Positions 17,653 to 25,318 of a stretch of DNA of 64,000 bases are shown piece by piece; the stretch's first letter is position 1; each line of letters opens with the position of its first letter. Below the pieces are notes generated by a model, which had not been told where the DNA came from, did no database searches, and saw only the letters and a list, made by a program, of their open reading frames with translations. Origin of the DNA: Allorhizobium ampelinum S4 (GTDB lineage Bacteria; Pseudomonadota; Alphaproteobacteria; Rhizobiales; Rhizobiaceae); contig NC_011988.1 in the NCBI RefSeq assembly GCF_000016285.1, positions 978,501 through 1,042,500 of the forward strand, read 5' to 3'. The position numbers were made by a program, and so were the translations under genes.

Positions 17653-18681
17653 TTACTCCGTCACCACCTTGAGGCGGGCGGCGCGCACATCGGCCGGCAC
17701 CTTGCGGAAATCGAGATCCCGGCTGACCAGCCGTTCCACCGCTGTTGCCGCATCCAGCAATTGCTGGCGATAGCCGGTCACCGCGCGGGCAAACACGTTA
17801 TAGATCACCACGGCGGGAATGGCGGCAACCAGGCCGATGGCCGTGGCCAGCAGCGCCTCGGCAATACCAGGCGCGACGACGGCAAGATTGGTGGTCTGCG
17901 ATTGCGAAATACCAATGAAGGAATTCATGATGCCCCAGACGGTGCCGAACAGACCGACAAAGGGGCCGATGGAGCCGATGGTGGCAAGAATGCCGGTTCC
18001 GGCTGTCATGCGGCGTCCGGCGCGCGATTCGATCCGCGACAGAGCCGAGCTTACTCGTTCCTTGACGCCGTCATTGCCAGCATAATCGAGCGCAGGCTCT
18101 GATAGTTTCAACTCGCGTGCAGCGATCAGCAGCATGTCCGGCACGGTGCCACGCCGTTTCTGCAATGCGCCTGCCGCTTGCGAGAGGGATCGCGCCTCTT
18201 GCAACACAGCCAGACCGCGCCGCAGCCTCGCCTTTGAGCCGGAGAGCTGAAGAGTTTTGACAAGGAGGATGGTCCAGGTTGCAACGGAGGCAAGGCCAAG
18301 GGCAATCATCACTGACTTCACGACCCAATCGGCGGCCATGAACATGCCAACAGGGGAAAGATCGTGGGGAATATCGGAGCGCTGGACTGCGGCGGCGGGA
18401 GCGTCCACTGCGACGCCTTCTGTGGGGGAGGGTGCTGGAGCTGGCGTGCCGTTATCCGCTGGTGGGGCTGTCAAATTGGTGGGTGCCGCAGGCGTCTCTT
18501 GTACCGGCGTTTGCGCAGGCATGGCTGTGGCTGGTTCGCTTGTGGTTTGCGCGGGTGCCGTCCCTTGCTGGGCCAAGGCGGCGGACGAACTCATCAGCGT
18601 GCCGGTTATCAGCAGACCCGAGCCAATAACCACGGTCATGCTCACGCGAGCGAGCGAAGAGGAGCGACGATACGCCATCAA
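17653..18681 (-). CDS. exbB: ExbB, TonB system proton channel subunit
   Basis: 342 residues, a long-type ExbB: N-terminal signal sequence (ALAQ-type cleavage near 38), an Ala/Pro-rich periplasmic stretch (about 40-105), then three membrane helices with the MotA/TolQ/ExbB core (GPFVGLFGTVWGIMNSFIGI, AEALLATAIGLVAAIPAVVIYN). First gene of the operon. The long N-terminal extension is common in alphaproteobacterial ExbB. Iron control is likely for such genes but I did not identify an operator. Confidence 0.93.
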   Translation of the reverse strand: MMAYRRSSSLARVSMTVVIGSGLLITGTLMSSSAALAQQGTAPAQTTSEPATAMPAQTPVQETPAAPTNLTAPPADNGTPAPAPSPTEGVAVDAPAAAVQRSDIPHDLSPVGMFMAADWVVKSVMIALGLASVATWTILLVKTLQLSGSKARLRRGLAVLQEARSLSQAAGALQKRRGTVPDMLLIAARELKLSEPALDYAGNDGVKERVSSALSRIESRAGRRMTAGTGILATIGSIGPFVGLFGTVWGIMNSFIGISQSQTTNLAVVAPGIAEALLATAIGLVAAIPAVVIYNVFARAVTGYRQQLLDAATAVERLVSRDLDFRKVPADVRAARLKVVTE

Positions 18682-18821
18682 ACAACCTTCCGATCCAAAT
18701 CCATTGCCAGCATGTCCCGCGCATGGCGGGGCAGTGCCTTTAATTGTTTGTCGATATTAAAGTTGAGTTATGTTTTCAAGTATAATCTTGCCAAGGATGC
18801 ATTTTCCCTGAGCTTGCCCCA

Positions 18822-18958
18822 GAGCTTGCCAGGGAAAAGTGGTTTCCGGTTTTCCCGGTCAGGCAAGCTCACACAGAAGATCAGAGATGCTGCCTGGTTC
18901 AGAATGAAGCGGGCAGTCTCTCGGGCTTGCCAAGGGAAAAGTGGCTCCCGGTTTTCCC
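18822..18958. repeat. Two copies of a rhizobial extragenic palindrome
   Basis: Copy 1 (18832-18856) and copy 2 (18934-18958) share the pattern GGGAAAAGTGG-N3-CCGGTTTTCCC, an imperfect palindrome. Copy 1 is further enclosed by perfect 9 bp arms GAGCTTGCC (18822-18830) and GGCAAGCTC (18862-18870), giving a 49 bp hairpin. Copy 2 keeps only the left flank. They fill most of the 420 bp gap between exbB and the DUF1328 gene. Confidence 0.75.
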
Positions 18959-19044
18959 GATCAACGGGCATGGAGCATGGCGGATTGTTGCCTGCGAAGA
19001 CCATGGAAAATTGCCCATGCCGGGTGTCGCTCATTGCCAATGAC

Positions 19045-19069
19045 GGAACATTTTCAGTCGCTTGCCGTT
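19045..19069 (+). promoter_or_regulatory. EcfG (general stress sigma) promoter of the first DUF1328 gene
   Basis: GGAAC (19045-19049), 16 bp, CGTT (19066-19069): the known consensus of alphaproteobacterial EcfG promoters. It ends 32 bp before the ATG of the small membrane protein gene. Confidence 0.8.
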
Positions 19070-19101
19070 CTCCTGCCGATAATTCTTTCAAGGAGCCTGT
19101 C

Positions 19102-19266
19102 ATGCTGCACTGGATTTTGATTTTTCTGCTGATTGCTGCCGTTGCCAGCCTTCTGGGCTTTCGGGGCGTGGCGGGCGCTTCTGCCGGTATTGCGAAAATC
19201 CTGATCTTTATCGTGTTGGTAATCTTCATCATCGCCTTGGTCAGCGGCATTGTCATCGTCGCATAA
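19102..19266 (+). CDS. DUF1328 small membrane protein (copy 1)
   Basis: 54 residues: MLHWILIFLLIAAVASLLGF, then [22 protein letters not shown]. Two membrane helices joined by the [13 protein letters not shown] motif that defines the DUF1328 / YtjA family. AGGAG SD lies 6 bases upstream. An EcfG promoter stands directly in front and a terminator follows, so it is a single-gene stress transcript. A paralogue with the same arrangement lies at 22040. Molecular role is unknown. Confidence 0.9.
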   Translation: MLHWILIFLLIAAVASLLGFRGVAGASAGIAKILIFIVLVIFIIALVSGIVIVA

Positions 19267-19354
19267 AATACAGGTATTACAATAGACTTGCCTTATCCTG
19301 CGTCCTTCGGCGTGGGAGAAGATGCCCGTTCCTTGCCCCCCAAGGCGGGCGAAG

Positions 19355-19390
19355 CCGAAGTCCGCCGGATCTCCAGCTGACGGACTTCGG
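19355..19390 (+). terminator. Terminator after DUF1328 copy 1
   Basis: CCGAAGTCCG (19355-19364) pairs perfectly with CGGACTTCGG (19381-19390), followed by TTTCTTT. Confidence 0.75.
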
Positions 19391-19445
19391 TTTCTTTATG
19401 AGAAACGGCAGATAGTGTATCGATTGATCTCAACAAAAATGCCGC

Positions 19446-20219
19446 TCATATAAATGGACGGCGCATGACGCCATCGGGCGTCCAGTTTGCGGCAGCCTGA
19501 AGACCGGCGCTGTCGAGGATCTCGCACCCACGGTCCAGCCAGCGGATCAGGCCACGGGCAGTCAGCTTTTTCAATGTTTTGTTGGTGTGAACGATCGAAA
19601 GGCCGAGCGTGTCGGCGACGTGGACCTGGGTGATCGGCAAATAGGGTTTCTCCGCGTCGATGAGCCCAGCCACCCGGCCGCGATCATCCAGGAAAGCCAG
19701 CAGATAGGCAGCGCGTTCCAGTGCGGTGCGCCGGCCAATGCTGATCAGATGATCGTCCAGCATGCTTTCTTCGCGTGACGCAATCCAGGTCAGGTCGTAG
19801 CCAAGGCCTGGATGTTTTTCGAAAAGAGAAAAAAGCCGCTCTCGCTCAAAGACGCAGAGCCGCATGGGTGTCAGCGCTTCGACGGAATGGGCCATTTCAT
19901 CGAAAACCGCGCCCTGCAAACCGATCATATCACCCGGAACCACGTAATTCAGAATCTGCCGGCGACCATCCTCCAGAATTTTATAGCGAAACCCCCAGCC
20001 GGTCAGGGTTGTGTAAAGATGGGCGCTATGGCTGCCTTCAACAAGGATTGTCGTCCCTGCGTCAGCATGAAATTCACCCTTTCGGAACGCGCGAACGAAC
20101 TCAAGTTCGCCGGGTGTAAACTCCCGGAAATGATCGTTGAGGCGGATGGGGCAGACCAGACAGGCCGTGTGAATTCCGTTCTTGAGCCGTTCTCCATGTC
20201 TTGCCGGTTCCTCTGGCAT
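19446..20219 (-). CDS. Crp/Fnr family transcriptional regulator
   Basis: 257 residues. A cyclic-nucleotide-binding-like beta barrel (about 30-140, with GTTILVEGSHSAHLYTTLTGWGFRYKILEDGRRQ) and a C-terminal winged helix (about 170-240, LPITQVHVADTLGLSIVHTNKTLKKLTARGLI). Two cysteines near the N terminus (HTACLVCPIR, about 19-22) are too few for an FNR-type 4Fe-4S cluster. The recognition helix lacks the FNR ExxSR motif. Effector and targets are unknown. It is divergent from the receiver-protein gene at 20361. Confidence 0.87.
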   Translation of the reverse strand: MPEEPARHGERLKNGIHTACLVCPIRLNDHFREFTPGELEFVRAFRKGEFHADAGTTILVEGSHSAHLYTTLTGWGFRYKILEDGRRQILNYVVPGDMIGLQGAVFDEMAHSVEALTPMRLCVFERERLFSLFEKHPGLGYDLTWIASREESMLDDHLISIGRRTALERAAYLLAFLDDRGRVAGLIDAEKPYLPITQVHVADTLGLSIVHTNKTLKKLTARGLIRWLDRGCEILDSAGLQAAANWTPDGVMRRPFI

Positions 20220-20360
20220 TCCGCCTCCTTATTTGCTTTTATTTTCAGTAAAGTATCAGGTGGAGCAAATGTTCCTGATTGAGGAGGGGTGACATGTCTT
20301 TTTTAAATGACCCGAAGCGATGAAGCACCGATAAGGGCTTTTAAGCAAAAAGGTTAATCA

Positions 20361-20789
20361 ATGACTGAAAAGCCGCTGCATGTACTCGTTGCTGAAAAGC
20401 AGGCCTTGATCGCGATCGAGATCGAGGTCGTGCTCACGGAAGTGGCAGGCGGCAAAATCACCGTTTGCCTCCCTCGCGATATGCCATTGAGATTGAGCGA
20501 AACCCGCTATGATGTGGTGCTGATCGATGCGACCATCATGCCGGAGCAGAACCGCACGCGGTTCGATCTTATTCGAAGTCATGATGCCGGAGTGGTGTTT
20601 CTGACCTCCTTCGACGAGGTGCCGGGGTTTAACCAGCCGGAACCGGGCTTTGCGCTCCTGACGAAGCCGTTTGACGAGCAACGGCTCCTGGCTGCGGTGT
20701 TCGAAGCGGCGGCCAATCGAGATCCGATGGGCACAGGTTCAGAGACAAAGATCAAGGGGAATGGCGCCGATCAGGGGCCGAACAGATGA
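20361..20789 (+). CDS. Single-domain response regulator with altered acidic pocket
   Basis: 142 residues, a receiver domain with no output domain. Phosphoacceptor D56 (DVVLIDATIM) and conserved K102 (LLTKPFD) are present, but the usual acidic pair after beta-1 is E12-K13 (LVAEKQAL) instead of two acids. The segment VVFLTSFDE...PEPGFALLTKPF resembles the PhyR receiver (VIFITAFPE...PEPAFLVTKPF) encoded 5 kb away, so it may tune the same phosphorelay. The last 30 residues are polar and likely disordered. It converges on ecfG with a hairpin between. Confidence 0.85.
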   Translation: MTEKPLHVLVAEKQALIAIEIEVVLTEVAGGKITVCLPRDMPLRLSETRYDVVLIDATIMPEQNRTRFDLIRSHDAGVVFLTSFDEVPGFNQPEPGFALLTKPFDEQRLLAAVFEAAANRDPMGTGSETKIKGNGADQGPNR

Positions 20790-20799
20790 CAAGCAGATC

Positions 20800-20836
20800 T
20801 CTCCCAATCGGCGCGACCCGCGCGCCGATTGGGAGA
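20800..20836. terminator. Hairpin between the receiver gene and ecfG (convergent)
   Basis: A perfect 16 bp stem (20800-20815 with 20821-20836) around the loop ACCCG. It lies in the 52 bp between two convergent stops, so it can serve both strands. The T-run is weak on both sides. Confidence 0.7.
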
Positions 20837-20841
20837 TGTTG

Positions 20842-21408
20842 TTATACCGCGAATGCGCGTTTCGTTACCGCAGCGTCATGGGCGTCGGGTCCGAAATCAC
20901 CTTCTCCGCTCACACCAAGAATCTCCTGCAGGCGGTTTCGCGCCCGGTTGATCCGGCTCTTGATGGTGCCGACGGCGCAACCGCAAATTTCCGCCGCTTC
21001 CTCATAGGCGAAACCGGAGGCACCGACCAGAATAATGGCTTCGCGCTGGTCGCTCGGCAGTTGATCGAGCGCCTTTTTGAAGTCCTGAAGGTCGAGCGAA
21101 CCGTATTGCTGAGGATGAACAGCCAGCTGTGAGGTGAAAATGCCGTCTGGGTCCGAGACCTCGCGGCCGCGCTTGCGCATTTGCGAATAGAATTCATTGC
21201 GCAGAATGGTGAACAACCAGGCTTTCATATTGGTGCCTGGTTCGAAATGATCCTGCTTTGCCCAGGCTTTCATGATCGTATCCTGGACAAGATCATCCGC
21301 GACGTGATGGCGTCCGGCAAGCGAGACGGCAAACGCACGTAGATTGGGCAGGGCAGCCAGCATATCTCTCTTGAAGCCGCGATCATCCGATTGCTTTTCA
21401 AGGGTCAT
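20842..21408 (-). CDS. ecfG: General stress sigma factor EcfG (RpoE2-type)
   Basis: 188 residues from MTLEKQSDDRGFKRDML at 21408. Region 2 (RAFAVSLAGRHHVADDLVQDTIMKAW) and region 4 (LPSDQREAIILVGASGFAYEEAAEICGCAVGTIKSRINRAR) of ECF sigma factors are both present. The start overlaps the end of nepR by ATGA, the classical nepR-ecfG operon. It directs RNA polymerase to GGAAC-N16-CGTT promoters when NepR is pulled off by phosphorylated PhyR. Seven such sites lie within 10 kb, one before this operon. Confidence 0.95.
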   Translation of the reverse strand: MTLEKQSDDRGFKRDMLAALPNLRAFAVSLAGRHHVADDLVQDTIMKAWAKQDHFEPGTNMKAWLFTILRNEFYSQMRKRGREVSDPDGIFTSQLAVHPQQYGSLDLQDFKKALDQLPSDQREAIILVGASGFAYEEAAEICGCAVGTIKSRINRARNRLQEILGVSGEGDFGPDAHDAAVTKRAFAV

Positions 21409-21620
21409 CGAGCAGTGTCCTTCCTGTCGCACTGTTTCCCCGCATTTTGTTCGGCGGCATCCAGACGCTCAAGCAAGTCCATGAAACGGTCCGGAATTCC
21501 TTCTTCCTGGACGGAATCATAGAATTGCCGGAGCTTGCTGCTGATCGTGCCGTGTGCCTCAGCCGGGATTCCCCCGGTTCCATCCTCTCCTGCGTCACGA
21601 TGATTATGCTGGTTGTTCAT
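21405..21620 (-). CDS. nepR: Anti-sigma factor NepR
   Basis: 71 residues from MNNQHNHRDAGEDG at 21620. The NepR helical pair is LRQFYDSVQEEGIPDRFMDLLERLDAAE. It binds EcfG in unstressed cells and is released when PhyR is phosphorylated. The frame is open further upstream to 21728, but that would run through the EcfG promoter at 21655-21679, so the shorter start is preferred. A second NepR-like protein is encoded at 26865. Confidence 0.93.
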   Translation of the reverse strand: MNNQHNHRDAGEDGTGGIPAEAHGTISSKLRQFYDSVQEEGIPDRFMDLLERLDAAEQNAGKQCDRKDTAR

Positions 21621-21654
21621 GATGTCTCTGACGGTTGATTTTAATGTGAGACTT

Positions 21655-21679
21655 AACGGACCATATCTGAGAAGGTTCC
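21655..21679 (-). promoter_or_regulatory. EcfG promoter of nepR-ecfG (autoregulation)
   Basis: On the minus strand GGAAC (21679-21675), 16 bp, CGTT (21658-21655), ending 34 bp before the nepR ATG. Confidence 0.85.
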
Positions 21680-21983
21680 GCTTCTCCCCGCATATTTTTT
21701 CTCCGGGTTCGTCTCTAGCGTCAGACATGAGGCAAGGAGGAAATTATGCTGAAAATATAACGTGTTAAATTGAAATGTCGCATATCGAGAACAAGATGTC
21801 GAGTGACAGCATTTCATCAAATTAAGGTGAAATGATAACGGTCCTCAATTGCCGGCTGTCGGCGACAGCGATCTATGGGCCCAGCTCGGTGTGCTGCGCT
21901 TTGGGCGGGCAAGAAATTATCGAGAAGATCCAGACTGTCGCTAACCGGTTTGCGACAAAAAGTAACGTCTTGACGAGGTGGAT

Positions 21984-22008
21984 GGAACTTTGGCCCCAGA
22001 TTTTCGTT
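21984..22008 (+). promoter_or_regulatory. EcfG promoter of the second DUF1328 gene
   Basis: GGAAC (21984-21988), 16 bp, CGTT (22005-22008), 31 bp before the ATG, nearly the same spacing as for the paralogue at 19102. The rest of the 420 bp between nepR and this gene shows nothing else I can name. Confidence 0.83.
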
Positions 22009-22039
22009 TCTAAATCAGTTGATAACGGAGTTCAAATCC

Positions 22040-22204
22040 ATGCTGTATTATTCTCTCGTCTTTCTCGTCGTCGCTCTTATCGCCGCCGCATTGGGTTTTG
22101 GTGGTATTGCTGGCGCTTCGGCCGGTATTGCAAAGATCCTGTTCTTTGTCTTCATCGTGCTCTTCCTGATTTCGCTGGTGAGCCGTCTGTTCAGGCGCGC
22201 CTGA
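22040..22204 (+). CDS. DUF1328 small membrane protein (copy 2)
   Basis: 54 residues: [20 protein letters not shown] and [21 protein letters not shown], ending SRLFRRA. Same two-helix DUF1328 fold as the gene at 19102, with the motif [14 protein letters not shown] conserved but a basic C-terminus. The ATG at 22040 has GGAG upstream. It has its own EcfG promoter and a perfect terminator, so it is monocistronic. Two such genes under the same sigma factor point to a membrane role in stress, otherwise unknown. Confidence 0.9.
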   Translation: MLYYSLVFLVVALIAAALGFGGIAGASAGIAKILFFVFIVLFLISLVSRLFRRA

Positions 22205-22228
22205 TCCCTGCGAACTGGTAACAACGAC

Positions 22229-22253
22229 AGGGCCCGGCAAATTGCCGGGCCCT
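22229..22253 (+). terminator. Terminator after DUF1328 copy 2
   Basis: AGGGCCCGGCAA and TTGCCGGGCCCT form a perfect 12 bp inverted repeat around one base, followed by ATTGCGTTTT. Confidence 0.8.
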
Positions 22254-22346
22254 ATTGCGTTTTATCACCGGATGGAAAGCACAGTGAGTTTGAAAAAGCT
22301 CACACTGCCCTCGGGTGTCCAGGGGATTATGGATATCTGGAAGACT

Positions 22347-22661
22347 TTAGAAGCGGTTATTGTCCAAGGCCACAGCCTGCACTTGTTTTTGAGAACCGCC
22401 CTGGCTTTTCAACGCTTGCAGTTCGCGCGCCCCCATGATGGAGCGAATGCCGGTTTTTCCTGCAAGCAGGCTGGGTGCGACGGGAACACAATCCCCATAC
22501 ATCTTCAGGGCATAACCTTCCAGACGACGCAATTTCTCCGGCAGATCTGCCCGGCACAGGTTTGCATCGGCATAGTCGATCACGGCGACAGGCCGGTCTA
22601 TGCAATCCGTTCGTTCGGGATGACAAGCAACAATCACCATTATTGCCGCAAAGCTCATCAT
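22347..22661 (-). CDS. Small secreted hypothetical protein with EcfG promoter
   Basis: 104 residues from the ATG at 22661, preceded by AAGGAG at good spacing. The N-terminus MMSFAAIMVIVACHPERTDC is hydrophobic and looks like a short signal or anchor; three further cysteines or polar blocks follow (ANLCRADLPEKLRRLEGYALKMYGDC). I do not recognise the family. An EcfG promoter 29 bp upstream, a good SD and the lack of a better gene here support it as real and stress-induced. Confidence 0.65.
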   Translation of the reverse strand: MMSFAAIMVIVACHPERTDCIDRPVAVIDYADANLCRADLPEKLRRLEGYALKMYGDCVPVAPSLLAGKTGIRSIMGARELQALKSQGGSQKQVQAVALDNNRF

Positions 22662-22689
22662 GGCCAATCTCCTTACCCTTGAAAAGGGT

Positions 22690-22714
22690 AACGGCCTGGC
22701 TATTCGCTTGTTCC
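22690..22714 (-). promoter_or_regulatory. EcfG promoter of the small hypothetical gene
   Basis: On the minus strand GGAAC (22714-22710), 16 bp, CGTT (22693-22690), 29 bp before the ATG at 22661. Confidence 0.78.
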
Positions 22715-22823
22715 TGATGGGGCTGGCGGGAGAAGGGCAACACGGGCATGCTGTCGCTAAAATATCACAGTGATCAGCTGCGCGTACCCGGGGAACCCGA
22801 TGGTTCCCCGGTGCAGGTCGATT

Positions 22824-23891
22824 TCAGAAGCCGGCTTTATGCGTGGCCCCATGAATGAGGTCGTGGATATATTGAAGTTTCACCAAGACGGGTTCCGACA
22901 GCACGAAGGGATAGAGATCCGGCTGGCCCATGCTGCGGTTGATACTGTTGACGGCGACAGTCAGCGGGACCCATGCATCGATCAGGGCTCTGACGCCATC
23001 CACTCTATAGGGGTCGAAATCGACTTTGACGGTCAGATTTTGTTCATCGATGATCGGACGGGTGCGCAGGCCGAACGCGTAGGCCGTTTCCAGGGCATCG
23101 ACAATATGGATGTAGTGAGCCCAGGTTTCGGCGAAATCTTCCCAGGGGTGGCTGGCGGCATAGGCGCTGATGAAGCTGCCCTCCCAACCCGGAACCGGTC
23201 CATTGGCATAATGCCGTTGCAGGGCTTCGCCATAATCTTCTTCGTCATTGCCGAAAATTGCCCGGCATTGCTCGAGTTGGTTGCCGTCGCGCACCAGGAC
23301 ATTCCAGTAGTAATGACCGACTTCGTGGCGGAAATGGCCGATCAGGGTTCGAAACGGTTCGCCCAGCGCGACACGCCTTGCTTCGCGCTCCGCATCGGAA
23401 CCCTCGGCGATATTCAGGGTGATCAGGCCGGAATCATGGCCGGTCATGACGGGCTGGCCGCCGGTGCGGGCTGAATCGTCTTCCAGGAACTCGAAGGCCA
23501 GCCCGTCTGTCGTCGCATCAGTGCGCGTGACCAACGGCAGGCCGAAGCGCTGGAGTGAATAAAACAGCACATGCTTGGCATTCTCGATCTTGCGCCAGTT
23601 TTCGAGATTGTCGCTGCTGGAGAGATCAGGAATAACCAGATTATGGCGGCAGGCGAGGCAAAATTCCTCACCATCCTCCACCAGCCAATTGCAGGCATCA
23701 TGGCGCGCATTGGCGCAGAGCCGGATAAAACCCTGCTGCGGCACGCCATCGATCAGCGCGGCATTGCTGGAATCAATGGCGATAAACCCGTTATCGGATG
23801 GGCGAAAACCCAACAGGGAATGGCAGGACAGGCATTGGGTGTTATCGAAGAACACCATGTTTCTGCAATTGGAACAATTAAAGAGGCGCAT
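22824..23891 (-). CDS. Zinc-ribbon metallopeptidase of the Peptidase_Mx type
   Basis: 355 residues from MRLFNCSNCRNMVFFDNTQCLSCHS at 23891, with GGAG just upstream. The N-terminal zinc ribbon has CxxC pairs (CSNC, CLSC, and later CANARHDAC, CLACRHN). The catalytic part has HEVGHYYW (HExxH-like, here HEVGH) and WEDFAETWAHYIHI as third-ligand region. Such putative zinc-binding metallopeptidases are widespread in rhizobia but have no known substrate. A longer frame to 24089 is Cys-rich but unlike the family. It lies in the stress cluster but has no EcfG promoter that I can see. A 10 bp hairpin (22788-22811) follows the stop. Confidence 0.8.
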   Translation of the reverse strand: MRLFNCSNCRNMVFFDNTQCLSCHSLLGFRPSDNGFIAIDSSNAALIDGVPQQGFIRLCANARHDACNWLVEDGEEFCLACRHNLVIPDLSSSDNLENWRKIENAKHVLFYSLQRFGLPLVTRTDATTDGLAFEFLEDDSARTGGQPVMTGHDSGLITLNIAEGSDAEREARRVALGEPFRTLIGHFRHEVGHYYWNVLVRDGNQLEQCRAIFGNDEEDYGEALQRHYANGPVPGWEGSFISAYAASHPWEDFAETWAHYIHIVDALETAYAFGLRTRPIIDEQNLTVKVDFDPYRVDGVRALIDAWVPLTVAVNSINRSMGQPDLYPFVLSEPVLVKLQYIHDLIHGATHKAGF

Positions 23892-24145
23892 CAGGGCTCC
23901 ATGGCTCGCTCCTGCACAGTCGCTCGCAAACCGGAATAGTGTTGCGACAGGATTATGCAGCAGGTTTGAATTGTCTCGCAAGTGGACTTGCATCGTTTCC
24001 GACGCACCGTATTGCGGCGGGGTGCAGTGTCGCGGCGTGTAAACGCATTCGCATACACAAAATCCGCACTCACGAAAGCCCGCACCCACAAAAGATTGGC
24101 GAGAGGAATAGGTTCCCTGCTCAGGGACCGTAGCGTGAAATACAG

Positions 24146-25141
24146 TTATTCATGCAGCTCGACTGGAAATGTCAGCTCATAATAGACGCTGTCCTTATCG
24201 AACCGGTGGACGACATGGCCGTTGACGGAAGCGGGCACAACACGTTCGAGCACCGTGCTACCAAATCGTCCCCTGGCGCGTTCCAGATCTTCGCCAGACA
24301 GTGTTTCAATCGGCTCGTTCCAGGTCACCCGGATTTCCTCGCCATTGCGTGTCCATTGCTGATGACAGGCGACCTCTATTTTCTTGCGTTGGCTGATGAA
24401 GTCGCCGTGGCTGACCGCGTTGACGATCAGTTCATGCAGGGCGAGCCCGATATGCAGGGATGCATTGGGTGACAGCAGAACATTATCACCGGACACCTGA
24501 ACGAGATTTGCCGTTTCCGGCACGTATTTTTCCAATTGCTGGCGGACCAGATCCTGAAAATAAGCGCCGCGCCAACTGGAATCGGTAATCAGGTCCTGCG
24601 ACATCGACAGTGCATGCAGCCTACCGCGAAACTTGCCCAGAAACTGGTCGAGCGTTCCGGAATAACGAGCCGTCTGAAAAGCAATACTTTGAATGATCGC
24701 CAGCAGGTTTTTCGAACGGTGGCTGACCTCACGCAACAGCGCGCGCAATAGGCGTTCGCGGCGCTTTTCTTCGGTCCGGTCCACCAGGATCGTCATCATG
24801 CAGACCTCTTCCGGGCTGATGCGGATCATCCGGCAGCGAAATTCAAACACCGTATCGTCGCCCGGTTCGACATTCAGTTCCGCACCCTGGTCCGCCTCCA
24901 CCAGCCCGGCTTTCAACTCCCGCAACTGGGCGCCGATTTCGGGTCCGAAAATCGAATCGTCACTGGGTTCTTCGCCATGGGCAAGCGGCCAACGCTGGGG
25001 CAGGGATGTAATGCAGATATAGCGCCCGTCCATGTCCTGAAGGGTCAGGCTTGCGCCAATATCCAGCAGGGCCGTGATAAAGAACTCACGCAAGGGCCTG
25101 TCAGCACGCTGCGGTTCGAACCATGTCAACCGATTTACCAA
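24146..25141 (-). CDS. HisKA_2/HWE-type sensor histidine kinase of the stress response
   Basis: 331 residues. An N-terminal PAS-like sensor (about 20-125, LDIGASLTLQDMDGRYICIT), then the phosphoacceptor box REVSHRSKNLLAIIQSIAF (about 139-157, His in SHRSKN) and an ATPase domain with HELIVNAVSHGD. No membrane helix, so it is cytosolic. It lies 177 bp downstream of phyR on the same strand, the place where PhyK-like kinases are found. It probably phosphorylates PhyR and perhaps the receiver at 20361. No EcfG promoter seen in front. Confidence 0.88.
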   Translation of the reverse strand: MVNRLTWFEPQRADRPLREFFITALLDIGASLTLQDMDGRYICITSLPQRWPLAHGEEPSDDSIFGPEIGAQLRELKAGLVEADQGAELNVEPGDDTVFEFRCRMIRISPEEVCMMTILVDRTEEKRRERLLRALLREVSHRSKNLLAIIQSIAFQTARYSGTLDQFLGKFRGRLHALSMSQDLITDSSWRGAYFQDLVRQQLEKYVPETANLVQVSGDNVLLSPNASLHIGLALHELIVNAVSHGDFISQRKKIEVACHQQWTRNGEEIRVTWNEPIETLSGEDLERARGRFGSTVLERVVPASVNGHVVHRFDKDSVYYELTFPVELHE

Positions 25142-25318
25142 GTGCTTCTCTCCAGCGGCGGTAGCCCTTTTTCAAGGGCGCGCGGCATCCATGCGCCTGC
25201 ATAGTTTCACCAACATCGCAATGACGATCCGTTTTATCCGGCGCCTCGTGCTTCGACGCTATCTCTTCATTGACTGCGATGCCAAACCGAACCGGTCCAA
25301 AATCGCATGGTCAAGCCG

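Noticed and set aside
18364..19266. 300-codon frame ending in the DUF1328 protein
   Set aside because: Only the last 54 codons match a family. The SD and EcfG promoter lie just before the internal ATG at 19102, and the upstream part runs through extragenic palindromes.
22788..22811. 10 bp hairpin with GGAAC on its arm, considered as another EcfG promoter
   Set aside because: No CGTT lies at 16-17 bp from the GGAAC. It is better seen as a hairpin after the metallopeptidase gene.
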